From the NCBI RefSeq assembly GCF_017356245.1, contig NZ_JAFMZZ010000001.1, positions 1,178,249-1,242,248 on the forward strand: 64,000 bases of DNA. The letters run 5' to 3'. The notes beneath the pieces are model-generated. The model was not told the origin of the DNA. It searched no databases and saw only the letters and a program-made list of their open reading frames with translations. Shown here in pieces: positions 26,834-34,785 of this stretch; within the stretch, counting starts at the first letter, position 1, and the number at the start of each line of letters is the position of its first letter. The position numbers were made by a program, and so were the translations under genes. Source of the stretch: Bordetella petrii. GTDB lineage: Bacteria; Pseudomonadota; Gammaproteobacteria; Burkholderiales; Burkholderiaceae_B.

Positions 26834-27394
26834 CTAGGGCTGCACCCGGGAATGCCGGCTGGTCCAGAAGACATCGCCGGCGCCCTGCGCGCCATTCAGG
26901 TGGCGGGCCAGCACGAACATCAGGTCGGACAGGCGGTTCAGGTATTGGCGCACCGGGGCGTTGAGGGGTTCGTCGCGGCCCAGCGCCACCACCGAGCGTT
27001 CGGCCCGGCGCGCCACCGTGCGCGCCAGGTGGGCCAGCGCCGCGGCGCGGCAGCCGCCCGGCAGAATGAATTCGCGCAGCGGCGGCAGCGCGCCGTTGTA
27101 GTGGGCCAGGCGCTCGTCCAGAAAGGCCAGCTGGCTGGCATCCAGCGTGGTGTGGCCCGGAATGCACAGCTCGGCGCCCAGGTCGAACAGATCGTTCTGG
27201 ATGACGCCCAGATCGGCCTGCACGGCGTCGGGCAGTGTTTCGGCGCGCAACAGGCCGATGACGCTGTTCAGCTCGTCTACCTCGCCCAGCGCGGCGATGC
27301 GCGGCGTGTCTTTGCCGGTGCGGCTGCCGTCGCCCAGGCCGGTGGTGCCATCGTCGCCGGTGCGGGTGGCCACGGCGGAAAGTCGGTTGCCCAT
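26834..27394 (-). CDS. Cob(I)alamin adenosyltransferase, PduO type
   Basis: Transfers the adenosyl group of ATP to cob(I)alamin, making coenzyme B12. The 186-aa protein starts at ATG 27394. The N-terminal ATP loop TRTGDDGTTGLGDGSR and the ELNSVIGLLRAE and PGGCRAAALAHLARTVARRAER blocks are diagnostic of the PduO family. It lies on the same strand 32 nt upstream of rfbB, possibly one transcript with unrelated sugar genes. No B12-dependent enzyme is visible nearby. Confidence 0.93.
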   Translation of the reverse strand: MGNRLSAVATRTGDDGTTGLGDGSRTGKDTPRIAALGEVDELNSVIGLLRAETLPDAVQADLGVIQNDLFDLGAELCIPGHTTLDASQLAFLDERLAHYNGALPPLREFILPGGCRAAALAHLARTVARRAERSVVALGRDEPLNAPVRQYLNRLSDLMFVLARHLNGAQGAGDVFWTSRHSRVQP

Positions 27395-27536
27395 GCGCGG
27401 ATGCCCTCGGGTCGTGGTTGCGTGAAGAAACAAAGCCTTAGTGTAGTGCCAGCGCCGGCTGGCGCGAACGCGCTATCCTGTGCATGTCTGCGCGGCGCCG
27501 GCATTGCCGGGCGCGGCGCGCTCAAGGAGCAATGCA

Positions 27537-27872
27537 ATGCAGCATGCGCACAAAGCGGCGGCCGGCCTGCTGGCGGCGGCCGTACTGGCCGGCGGGGCCG
27601 GCCTGCCCGCGCCCGCCCGGGCGGCCAGCCAGGAAGCGCCCGCCACCGCCACCGCCACCGCCACCGCCAGCGGCGAAGTGCGCCGGGTGGACGCGGCCGG
27701 CGGCAAGGTCACCATCAAGCACGACAAGATCACGGCCCTGGACCTGCCCGCCATGACGCTGGTGTATCGGGCCGATCCGGCCCTGCTGGCCGGCATCAGG
27801 CCAGGCGACAAGGTGCGTTTCACCGCCACCCGCCAGGACGGCCGCTACGTGGTCACCGACATCAGCAAATAG
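27537..27872 (+). CDS. CusF-like periplasmic metal-binding protein
   Basis: Small exported protein, 111 aa, from ATG 27537 with an AAGGAG site at 27524. It has a signal peptide (residues 1-30), an Ala-Thr repeat, and a beta-barrel domain resembling CusF (GEVRRVDAAGGKVTIKHD, then LPAMTLVYR). CusF binds Cu(I)/Ag(I) through His36, Trp44, Met47 and Met49. Here His62 and Met73 are kept, but the Trp and second Met positions are Leu70 and Leu75. Copper binding is therefore uncertain. No CusCBA efflux genes adjoin it. Confidence 0.75.
   Translation: MQHAHKAAAGLLAAAVLAGGAGLPAPARAASQEAPATATATATASGEVRRVDAAGGKVTIKHDKITALDLPAMTLVYRADPALLAGIRPGDKVRFTATRQDGRYVVTDISK
27642..27665 (+). repeat. (GCCACC)4 hexanucleotide repeat in CusF-like gene
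   Basis: Four perfect tandem copies of GCCACC encode the Ala-Thr run at residues 36-43. The unit is a multiple of three, so copy-number change would alter linker length without a frameshift. Confidence 0.8.
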
Positions 27873-27878
27873 GCGCGC

Positions 27879-27904
27879 GGCGGGCCGGCCGCCCGCCAGT
27901 TTTC
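27879..27904 (+). terminator. Possible terminator after CusF-like gene
   Basis: A 7-bp GC stem (GGCGGGC / GCCCGCC) with a 5-nt loop is followed by AGTTTTC a few bases after the stop codon. The T run is short, so the call is tentative. Confidence 0.5.
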
Positions 27905-28008
27905 AACAATCCTGAATAAGCCATTCGGCCGGGCACGGTGTTCCCGCGGCGGGGACGCGCGCACAATCTCGCCTGTCATCCATATCTACAACAAGACAGG
28001 AGCGAGAC

Positions 28009-28980
28009 ATGAAGAAGACCTGGAAACCCTGGCTCGCGGCGGGGCTGCTGTCGCTGGCCGGCGCCGCCCAGGCGGCCGGCTACCCCGAACGGCCGCTGCA
28101 CCTGCTGGTGGGCTTTCCCGCCGGCGGCGCATCGGACGTGGCGGCGCGCGCCATGGCGGCCAAGATGGAAACCCTGCTGGGCCAGCCGGTGGTGGTCGAG
28201 AACAAGCCCGGCGCCGCCAGCAATATCGCGTCCGACGCGGTGGCCAAGGCCAGGCCCGACGGCTACACCCTGCTGTTCGGCACGATTTCGCTGTCGATCA
28301 ACGGCAGCCTGTACAAAAGCCTGCCGTACGATCCGGTGCGCGACCTGACGCCGGTATCGCAGCTGTCGTCCGCGCCGTTCCTGCTGGTGGTGAACCCCAA
28401 GTCGCCGATCCATTCCGTGGCCGACCTGATCGACACCGCCAAGCATGCCCAGAAGGGCCATGAACCCGATTACGCCACGGCCGGCAACGGATCGGGCTCG
28501 CACCTGTTCATGGAGCTGTTCTGCGCCCGCGCCGGCATCCAGCTGTCGCACGTGCCGTACCGGGGCGCGGCGCCGGCCATGGCCGACGTGCTGGGCGGCC
28601 AGGTGCCGCTGACCTTCGACAACATCATCACCACGCTGCCGCTGATCAAAAGCGGCAAGCTGCGCGCGCTGGCTGTCAGCAGCGCGCAGCGCTCGCCGGC
28701 CGCCCCCGACATTCCCTCGCTGGCCGAGCTGGGGGTGAAAGACTACGACGCCACTTCGTGGTTCGGCCTGTTCGTGCCGGCCGGCACGCCGCCGGACATT
28801 ATCGGCAAGCTGGGCAAGGTCGCGGTGCAGGCCGTCAACACCCCTGAAGTCAGCGCCACCTTGCGCAAAGTGGGCGCCGAGCCGGTGGGCTCGACGCCGC
28901 AGCAGTTCGCGGCCTTTTTCAAAGAAGAGGTCGACAAGTGGGCCGAGGTGGTGCAGCGCGCCCACGTGCAGATCGACTGA
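28009..28980 (+). CDS. Bug-family (TctC) tripartite tricarboxylate solute-binding receptor
   Basis: Periplasmic binding protein of 323 aa with signal peptide (residues 1-24, cleavage after AQA). The Bug fold is shown by YPERPLHLLVGFPAGGASDVAAR, VVVENKPGAASNIASDAVAKARPDGYTLL, and AHVPYRGAAPAMADVLGGQVPLTFD-type segments. Such proteins bind carboxylates or amides; no TctA/TctB permease is near, as is usual in Bordetella. The downstream racemase-family gene and LysR gene may belong to the same function. Ligand unknown. Confidence 0.9.
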   Translation: MKKTWKPWLAAGLLSLAGAAQAAGYPERPLHLLVGFPAGGASDVAARAMAAKMETLLGQPVVVENKPGAASNIASDAVAKARPDGYTLLFGTISLSINGSLYKSLPYDPVRDLTPVSQLSSAPFLLVVNPKSPIHSVADLIDTAKHAQKGHEPDYATAGNGSGSHLFMELFCARAGIQLSHVPYRGAAPAMADVLGGQVPLTFDNIITTLPLIKSGKLRALAVSSAQRSPAAPDIPSLAELGVKDYDATSWFGLFVPAGTPPDIIGKLGKVAVQAVNTPEVSATLRKVGAEPVGSTPQQFAAFFKEEVDKWAEVVQRAHVQID

Positions 28981-29037
28981 GCGGGCGGCCCTGGCGGGAC
29001 GCTTCCGGCATTTTTCCCCAACCTGTCTACGGCAATC

Positions 29038-29847
29038 ATGCGAATCTGGCATCAAAGCTTCACCGTCCTGAACGACCTGGGGGCGTACCACCAGGCCCTG
29101 CAACAGCATTTCGCGCGCGTGGCGCGCCCCGATACGCAGATCGACCTGCACGGCATGCATCCGGGCACGTACCGGTCGCACTATCCGGGCACGGACATCC
29201 GCCATGCGTCGCTGCAATACGTGCATGCGCTGCAGTTCATGACGGCGGCCGTGCAGGCGCAGCGAGAAGGCTATGACGTGTACGCCATCAGCACGCTGCC
29301 CGAGCCGGCGTTGCGCGAGGTGCGCGGCATGGTCGACATCCCGGTGGTGGGCTATGGCGAATCGGCCATGCTGACGGCCTGCATGCTGGGCCGCAAGTTC
29401 GGCGTGCTGGTCTTCATTGACGATCTCAACGAACTGATCGCCGAGAACGCGCGCGGCCATGGCCTGGCATCGCGCTTTGCCGGCGCCATGCCGGTGGGTT
29501 TCACGTTCCAGGACGTGCTGGACGGGTTCGACGATGCTTCCGGGCTGATCGAGCGCTTCCGCGCCGCGGCGCGCCGCCTGATCGCCCAGGGGGCCGACGT
29601 GATCATTCCCGGCGAGGCGCCCATGAACGTGCTGCTGGCGCGCAACGGGGTGGCCGAGGTCGACGGCGTGCCGGTGCTGGATTCGCTGGCCAGCTGGATC
29701 AAGCAGGCCGAAGCCCTGGGCGACCTGCGCCGCCTGTGCGGCATTCAGGCTTCGCGCAGGGGCTTCTACAACACGCCGCCCGACCTGGACCGCGTCACCG
29801 AGGTTTTTTCGTTCTACGGCCTGGACCGACTGGGATCATCGTCTTGA
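29038..29847 (+). CDS. Asp/Glu/hydantoin racemase-family protein lacking both catalytic cysteines
   Basis: 269-aa protein with the aspartate/glutamate racemase fold: MRIWHQSFTVLNDL, a VDIPVVGYGESAMLTA core and a C-terminal VPVLDSLASWIK. In active hydantoin/Asp racemases two cysteines do proton exchange, in an ACF-type and a GCAG-type motif. Aligning by eye, Thr86 (AISTLPEPAL) and Glu193 (IIPGEAPMN) stand at these places. It may therefore be a different isomerase, hydrolase or lyase. It lies 57 nt after a Bug receptor gene, and its 3' end overlaps the convergent LysR gene by 53 nt. Confidence 0.75.
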   Translation: MRIWHQSFTVLNDLGAYHQALQQHFARVARPDTQIDLHGMHPGTYRSHYPGTDIRHASLQYVHALQFMTAAVQAQREGYDVYAISTLPEPALREVRGMVDIPVVGYGESAMLTACMLGRKFGVLVFIDDLNELIAENARGHGLASRFAGAMPVGFTFQDVLDGFDDASGLIERFRAAARRLIAQGADVIIPGEAPMNVLLARNGVAEVDGVPVLDSLASWIKQAEALGDLRRLCGIQASRRGFYNTPPDLDRVTEVFSFYGLDRLGSSS

Positions 29848-30754
29848 CGGGCGGACGGCGGCGCGCATCGAAGATTTCCAGCAGGAAATCGATGAACGCC
29901 CGCACCTTCGGCGCGGTGTAGCGCGTTTTCACCGTGACCGCGTAGAACGTGCGCACCGTGGTCGTCCATTCGGGGTACAGCCGCGCCAGCCTGCCCTGGT
30001 CGATCAGGTCGGCCACGAAGATGTCCAGCACATAGATCAGCCCGGCGCCGCGCACTGCGGCCTGGATCAGCGATTCGGTGTTGTTGAAGTGCAGGATGCC
30101 GCCGGGCTGCACCACGGCCTGCTCTTTGCCGCGCGTGAATATCCACGGGTTGGGCGTCTGGCGCGTGCCCTGCAGCAGGCCCAGGCAGCGCGCCGGGTTC
30201 AGGTCGCGCGGCGTGGGGGCGGCGGCCAGCGCCGCGGCCACCGTGTCGGGGGCGCCGCACGCCACATAATGGGCTTCGTAGATGGGGCGGCCGACCAGGT
30301 CGGCGTCTTCGACGCGGTCCATGCGCACGGCCACGTCGGTGGCGCGCTCGATCAGGTTGTGCGGCTCGTTGGTCAGCGTCATCGATACCGACAGGCCGGG
30401 GTGGCGCCGCGTCAGCTCGACCAGCGCCGGGCACAGCAGGCTCTGGCCGATGGCGAACGGCGCCTCGACGCGCAGCGGGCCCGCGATGTCGGCCGCACTG
30501 CCCTGCACGTCGGCCTCGGCCTGCAGCACGGCGTTCAGCACTTCCAGGCAGCGCGGCAGGAACAGGCGGCCTTCTTCGGTCAGGTGCAGGTGGCGCGTAT
30601 TGCGCTGGATCAGCGTGACGCCCAGGTGTTGTTCCAGGTTGCGCACGCACGAGGTGACCGTGGCATTGGCGACGTTCAGCGATTCGGCGGCGCGCGAAAA
30701 GCTGCCGCATTCCATCACGCGCGCGAACACCTGCATTGCCCAGAGTTTGTCCAC
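29795..30754 (-). CDS. LysR-family transcriptional regulator
   Basis: 319-aa DNA-binding regulator. The N-terminal winged helix covers residues 1-62 (MDKLWAMQVFARVMECGSFSRAAESLNVANATVTSCVRNLE). The effector domain follows, with GPLRVEAPFAIGQSLL and HPGLSVSMTLTNEPHNLI, of the CrgA/DUF-like group. It converges with the racemase-family gene, overlapping by 53 nt at 3' ends, so sense-antisense interference is possible. Targets and inducer are unknown; the Bug-racemase pair is the natural candidate. Confidence 0.9.
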   Translation of the reverse strand: MDKLWAMQVFARVMECGSFSRAAESLNVANATVTSCVRNLEQHLGVTLIQRNTRHLHLTEEGRLFLPRCLEVLNAVLQAEADVQGSAADIAGPLRVEAPFAIGQSLLCPALVELTRRHPGLSVSMTLTNEPHNLIERATDVAVRMDRVEDADLVGRPIYEAHYVACGAPDTVAAALAAAPTPRDLNPARCLGLLQGTRQTPNPWIFTRGKEQAVVQPGGILHFNNTESLIQAAVRGAGLIYVLDIFVADLIDQGRLARLYPEWTTTVRTFYAVTVKTRYTAPKVRAFIDFLLEIFDARRRPPVKTMIPVGPGRRTKKPR

Positions 30755-30771
30755 GGGCTCCCCTTTGGTTC

Positions 30772-30810
30772 CCTGCCGGCCGGCCGCGGCAAGACGCCCC
30801 GGCCGGCAGG
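30772..30810. other. GC-rich inverted repeat downstream of hslU
   Basis: Perfect 10-bp arms CCTGCCGGCC and GGCCGGCAGG flank a 19-nt loop between the LysR start and the hslU stop. There is no T tract on the minus strand, so it may be a 3' stabilising or Rho-assisted hairpin for hslVU. Confidence 0.5.
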
Positions 30811-30817
30811 CGGGCCG

Positions 30818-32152
30818 CTACAGCACGTAGCGCGCCAGGTCCTGGCTGCTGGCCGCTTCCGACAGCTGCGCGTCGACGTAGGCGGCGTCGATGGTGACGG
30901 TCTTGCCGCTGCTGGCGGTGGCGTCGAACGACAGTTCTTCCAGCAGTTTTTCCATGACCGTGTACAGGCGCCGCGCGCCGATATTCTCGGTGCGCTCGTT
31001 CACGGAAAACGCCAATTCGGCCAGGCGCTCGATGCCGTCGGGCTTGAAGTCCAGCTGCACGTCTTCGGTGGCCAGCAGCGCCGAGTACTGCTTGATCAGC
31101 GACGCATCGGTGTCGGACAGGATGCGCACGAAGTCTTGCGCCGTCAGGGATTCAAGCTCGACGCGGATGGGAAAGCGCCCCTGCAGTTCGGGGATCAGGT
31201 CGGACGGCCGCGACAAATGGAACGCGCCCGAGGCGATGAACAGGATGTGGTCGGTGCGCACCATGCCGTAGCGGGTGTTGACCGTGGTGCCTTCCACCAG
31301 CGGCAGCAGGTCGCGCTGCACGCCCTGGCGCGACACGTCGGCGCCGCCGCTTTCCTGGCGCGCGGCGATCTTGTCGATTTCGTCGAGGAACACGATGCCG
31401 TTCTGCTCGACGTTGGCGATGGCGACGGTGCGCAGATCGTCTTCGTTGATGCGCTTGGCGGCCTCTTCTTCGACGATCAGCTTGAAGGCTTCTTTTACCT
31501 TCATTTTCTTGGGCTTTTTCTTGTCGCGCGCCAGCCCGGCGAACATGCCGCGCAGCTGCTCGGCCATTTCTTCCATGCCGGGCGGGGTCATGACGTCCAT
31601 CTGCGGCACGGGCTGGGCGATTTCGATCTCGATTTCCAGATCGTCGCACTTGCCCTCGCGCAGCCGCTTGCGGAAGGTCTGGCGGGCATTGCTGTCTTCG
31701 CCGCGCTCGGGTTCGCCCGAGGCGCCGCGCGCCGGCGGCACCAGGGCGTCCAGGATGCGGTCTTCGGCGGCGTCTTCGGCCTGGGTGCGGACCCGGCGCA
31801 TTTCGAGTTCGCGCGTCTGCTTGATGGAGTATTCGGTCAGGTCGCGGATGATGGTGTCGACATCGCGCCCCACGTAGCCCACCTCGGTGAACTTGGTGGC
31901 CTCGATCTTGATGAAGGGCGCGTTGGCCAGCTTGGCCAGGCGGCGGGCGATTTCGGTCTTGCCCACGCCGGTGGGCCCGATCATCAGGATGTTCTTGGGG
32001 TGGATTTCATGGCGCAGGGGCTCTTCGACCTGCTGGCGCCGCCAGCGGTTGCGCAGGGCCACGGCCACCGCGCGCTTGGCGCGGTTCTGGCCGATGATGT
32101 ACTTGTCGAGTTCGGAGACGATTTCCCCGGGGGTCATGGTGGATGCGGACAT
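30818..32152 (-). CDS. hslU: ATP-dependent protease ATPase subunit HslU
   Basis: AAA+ unfoldase of the HslUV protease, 444 aa. Walker A is GPTGVGKT at residues 59-66, and Walker B is VFLDEID. An intermediate (I) domain rich in charged residues occupies roughly 130-250, and sensor/arginine-finger regions follow ([12 protein letters not shown]). The C-terminal LARYVL tail docks into HslV. It is 38 nt downstream of hslV on the same strand. HslVU is part of the heat-shock response. Confidence 0.97.
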   Translation of the reverse strand: MSASTMTPGEIVSELDKYIIGQNRAKRAVAVALRNRWRRQQVEEPLRHEIHPKNILMIGPTGVGKTEIARRLAKLANAPFIKIEATKFTEVGYVGRDVDTIIRDLTEYSIKQTRELEMRRVRTQAEDAAEDRILDALVPPARGASGEPERGEDSNARQTFRKRLREGKCDDLEIEIEIAQPVPQMDVMTPPGMEEMAEQLRGMFAGLARDKKKPKKMKVKEAFKLIVEEEAAKRINEDDLRTVAIANVEQNGIVFLDEIDKIAARQESGGADVSRQGVQRDLLPLVEGTTVNTRYGMVRTDHILFIASGAFHLSRPSDLIPELQGRFPIRVELESLTAQDFVRILSDTDASLIKQYSALLATEDVQLDFKPDGIERLAELAFSVNERTENIGARRLYTVMEKLLEELSFDATASSGKTVTIDAAYVDAQLSEAASSQDLARYVL

Positions 32153-32190
32153 GTGCGGAATCCTTGCTGCGGCCGGCCTGAGGCGGCTGC

Positions 32191-32730
32191 TTACTCGCCC
32201 AGCGTTTCGATGACGTGGTTCTGGTTGGTGTAGATGCAGATGTCGCCGGCGATTTCCAGCGACTGCTTGACGATGTCTTGCGGCGACAGTTCGGTGTTGC
32301 GCAGCAGCGCCAGCGCGGCCGACTGGGCATAGGCGCCGCCCGAGCCGATGGCCGCCAGGCCGTGCTCGGGCTCGAGCACGTCGCCGTTGCCGGTAAGCAC
32401 CAGGGTGTGTTCGGCGTCGGCCACGATCAGCATGGCCTCCAGGCGGCGCAGCACGCGGTCGGTGCGCCAGTCGCGCGTCAGTTCGACGGCGGCGCGCATC
32501 AGGTGGCCCTGGTGCTTTTCGAGCTTGGCCTCGAAGCGTTCCTGCAGGGTGAAGGCGTCGGCCGTGGCGCCGGCGAAGCCGGCCAGGATCTTGTCGTGGT
32601 ACAGGCGGCGGATTTTGCGGGCCGTGCCCTTGATGACAATGTTGCCCAGGGTGACCTGGCCATCGCCGCCCAGCGCGACCTGGTTGCCGCGGCGCACGCA
32701 GACGATGGTGGTGGCGTGAAATTGTTCCAT
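32191..32730 (-). CDS. hslV: ATP-dependent protease peptidase subunit HslV
   Basis: Proteasome-beta-like peptidase, 179 aa. Removal of a short propeptide (MEQFHA) exposes the catalytic Thr7 in TTIVCVRRG. The body has [18 protein letters not shown] and a [15 protein letters not shown] segment near the end. It assembles as double hexamers with HslU, encoded just downstream. A sigma-32-like promoter lies directly upstream (32753-32781). Confidence 0.97.
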   Translation of the reverse strand: MEQFHATTIVCVRRGNQVALGGDGQVTLGNIVIKGTARKIRRLYHDKILAGFAGATADAFTLQERFEAKLEKHQGHLMRAAVELTRDWRTDRVLRRLEAMLIVADAEHTLVLTGNGDVLEPEHGLAAIGSGGAYAQSAALALLRNTELSPQDIVKQSLEIAGDICIYTNQNHVIETLGE

Positions 32731-32752
32731 GCGTTCCTTCCTTTGAAGGCCC

Positions 32753-32781
32753 TAGTTGAGGGCAAAGCGCCGGTTTTCAAG
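32753..32781 (-). promoter_or_regulatory. Sigma-32 (heat shock) promoter candidate for hslVU
   Basis: On the minus strand CTTGAAA (32781-32775) is followed after 12 nt by CCCTCAACTA (32762-32753). The consensus is CTTGAAA, 13-17 nt, CCCCATNT. The -35 is perfect and the -10 partial. The position, 23 nt before the hslV ATG, fits the known heat-shock control of this operon. Confidence 0.6.
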
Positions 32782-32826
32782 CTGCCGCGCGGCGGCCCGC
32801 AATAATCATTATCCTCTGCACCGGGC

Positions 32827-32864
32827 AAATAAAAAGGGCCGCTGCGGAAATCCGGCGCGGCCCT
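32827..32864 (-). terminator. Rho-independent terminator of dksA
   Basis: On the minus strand an AGGGCCGC/GCGGCCCT stem is followed by TTTTTATTT, 30 nt after the dksA stop codon. It separates dksA from the hslVU promoter. Confidence 0.85.
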
Positions 32865-32894
32865 GGCAAGGCGAATGATCAAGCGGGGACGGAA

Positions 32895-33359
32895 TCAGTC
32901 CCCGTACAGTTTCTGGCGCATTTCACGGCGTTCCTGGGCTTCCAGCGACAGGGTGGCGGTGGGGCGGGCCAGCAGGCGGGGGATGCCGATGGGTTCGCCG
33001 GTTTCTTCGCACCAGCCGTATTCGCCGCTGTCGATGCGGGCAATGGACTGTTGCACTTTTTTCAGCAGCTTGCGCTCGCGGTCGCGGGTGCGCAGTTCGA
33101 GGGCATGCTCTTCTTCGATGGTGGCGCGGTCGGCGGGATCGGGCACGAATTGCGTTTCGCGCAGGTGCTCGGTGGTTTCGCCGGCATTGGCCAGGATGTC
33201 TTGTTCGAGTTGCTTGAGCCGTTCTTTGAAGAACGCCAGCTGGCGATCGTTCATGTAGTCCGATTCGGGCATGGCCAGCAATTCTTGTTCGCTGGGCAGA
33301 TCAATCGCCGTATCGCTCGTCGACTTGCTTGATTTTTTGGTTGCTGCCTTGGTAGCCAT
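32895..33359 (-). CDS. dksA: RNA polymerase-binding transcription factor DksA
   Basis: Binds the RNA polymerase secondary channel and with ppGpp mediates the stringent response. The 154-aa protein has a Ser/Lys-rich N-terminus and a central coiled coil (YMNDRQLAFFKERLKQLEQDI). The coiled-coil tip carries PDPADRATIEEE with the key Asp pair. The zinc region appears degenerate: EYGWCEETGEPIGIPRLLARPTATLSLEAQE has only one Cys where canonical DksA has CX2C-X17-CX2C, so this is a low-cysteine form. Transcription ends at a good terminator. Confidence 0.9.
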   Translation of the reverse strand: MATKAATKKSSKSTSDTAIDLPSEQELLAMPESDYMNDRQLAFFKERLKQLEQDILANAGETTEHLRETQFVPDPADRATIEEEHALELRTRDRERKLLKKVQQSIARIDSGEYGWCEETGEPIGIPRLLARPTATLSLEAQERREMRQKLYGD

Positions 33360-33415
33360 GAAAACACTCCACTATGAATCGATCCTGGCGCGACGCGCGC
33401 GTCGGGATTGCGGCG

Positions 33416-34522
33416 TCAGCCCGCCAGGCACTGCTCCAAGCCCCGGGTGAAAATTTCCTGGGGCAGCTTGCGTCCGATGAAGACCATCTTGGTGGATGGC
33501 TTTTCGGCCGCGGTCCACGGCTTGCCGGGTTCGGCACCCATCATCATGTGCACGCCCTGGAAGAGCATGCGGCGATTGATGCCTTTCATGTACAGGATGC
33601 CTTTGTAGCGCATCAGGTCGGGACCATAAACCTGTACCACGCCGCCCAGGAATTCTTCCAGCCGTGCGGGATCGAACGGCTTGTTGGAGCGGAAGACGAA
33701 CGCGCCGATTTCGTCGTCGTGGTGGTGATGATGGTGATGATGTTCGTGGTGGCAATGATCCCCGCATTCGCCTTCGTGGTCATGATCGTGGTCGTGCCCG
33801 TGATCATGGCCGTGGGCGTGGCTGTGCGCCGCGTCGGGGTGTTCGTCGGCCAGGAAATCCGGGTCGATGTCGAGAATGGAATTCAGGTTGAAGCCGCTGA
33901 TGTCGATGATGGACTTCAGGTCGGCGTCGCCGAAGTTCACCGGCGAGATCGGGGCGCGCGGGTTGATGCGCACCAGGCGCGCGCGCAGCGCTTCGTAGTC
34001 GGCCTCGTTGACCAGGTCTTTCTTTGACACCAGGATGCGGTCGGCGAACCCGACCTGCTTCTGGGCTTCGGGCTGCGCGTCGAGCGTGGCCATGCCGTGC
34101 TTGGCGTCGACCACCGTGACGACCGCATCCAGGCGGTAGTACTCGGCGATTTCGTCGTCCATGAAGAACGTCTGGCACACCGGGCCGGGGTTGGCCATGC
34201 CGGTGGTTTCGAGGATGACGCGCTCGAAATTCAGCTGCCCCGCCTGGCGCTTGGCGCGCAGGTCGGTCAGGGTGCGCATCAGGTCGCCGCGCACGGTGCA
34301 GCACACGCAGCCGTTGCTGAGCTCGATGATTTCTTCTTCGCTGTCTTGCACCAGCAGATCGTTGTCGATGCTTTCCGGCCCGAATTCGTTTTCGATGACC
34401 GCGACGCGGCGACCGTGGAATTCGGTGAGGATGCGCTTGAGCAGGGTGGTCTTGCCCGCACCGAGAAAGCCGGTGAGGATGGTGACGGGAACCATTTTGT
34501 CCAAACTGCGCTGGGTATTCAT
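33416..34522 (-). CDS. CobW/ZigA-type GTP-dependent zinc metallochaperone (COG0523)
   Basis: G3E-family GTPase, 368 aa from ATG 34522; ATG 34495 is an alternative. It has a P-loop GFLGAGKT (residues 18-25) and the GCVCC metal-binding motif (Cys72, Cys74, Cys75), diagnostic of COG0523. A His-rich insert near residues 225-275 contains about 20 histidines (HAHGHDHGHDHD and an eight-His run). The C-terminal CobW_C domain ends near GRKLPQEIF. COG0523 proteins hand zinc to client enzymes under zinc starvation. Its neighbour is zur, supporting a zinc role; no canonical Zur box was clear upstream. Confidence 0.88.
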   Translation of the reverse strand: MNTQRSLDKMVPVTILTGFLGAGKTTLLKRILTEFHGRRVAVIENEFGPESIDNDLLVQDSEEEIIELSNGCVCCTVRGDLMRTLTDLRAKRQAGQLNFERVILETTGMANPGPVCQTFFMDDEIAEYYRLDAVVTVVDAKHGMATLDAQPEAQKQVGFADRILVSKKDLVNEADYEALRARLVRINPRAPISPVNFGDADLKSIIDISGFNLNSILDIDPDFLADEHPDAAHSHAHGHDHGHDHDHDHEGECGDHCHHEHHHHHHHHDDEIGAFVFRSNKPFDPARLEEFLGGVVQVYGPDLMRYKGILYMKGINRRMLFQGVHMMMGAEPGKPWTAAEKPSTKMVFIGRKLPQEIFTRGLEQCLAG

Positions 34523-34785
34523 GGCAAGGCGGCAAGCTGAATGCCTGGGGCGCACGGGGCGCCGCTCGGGCGTGGACTACAGGCGGCCACTGCTGCGGCC
34601 GGACGCAGGATTACAGCACAGTCGGGGCGGGGGGGCAAACCCCGGGCCTACCCCAGCAGGAATTTCCGGAGAAGCCGGAAAAACAGCACCGTAATCCGAT
34701 AGATACGGTTATATGGGGATGGATTACGACATATCAAGATACGCCGGTCGGGCGCGCAGCCGCAATACGGGCGCACACCCGCAAT
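34523..34785. other. Intergenic region between zigA-like gene and zur
   Basis: This 263-nt stretch has no credible ORF. It holds a 7-bp inverted repeat GTAATCC/GGATTAC at 34691-34727 around an AT-rich loop, and a second hairpin TTTCCGG/CCGGAAA at 34663-34681. Either may be the zur terminator or an operator for the GTPase gene. No match to the Zur box seen at 35379 was found. Confidence 0.5.

Noticed and set aside
34663..34681. TTTCCGG/CCGGAAA hairpin as a terminator
   Set aside because: No T tract follows on either strand in the right direction.
34691..34727. GTAATCC/GGATTAC repeat as a Zur box
   Set aside because: It does not match the TGTTAT...ATAACA form of the clear Zur sites; kept only as an unexplained repeat.
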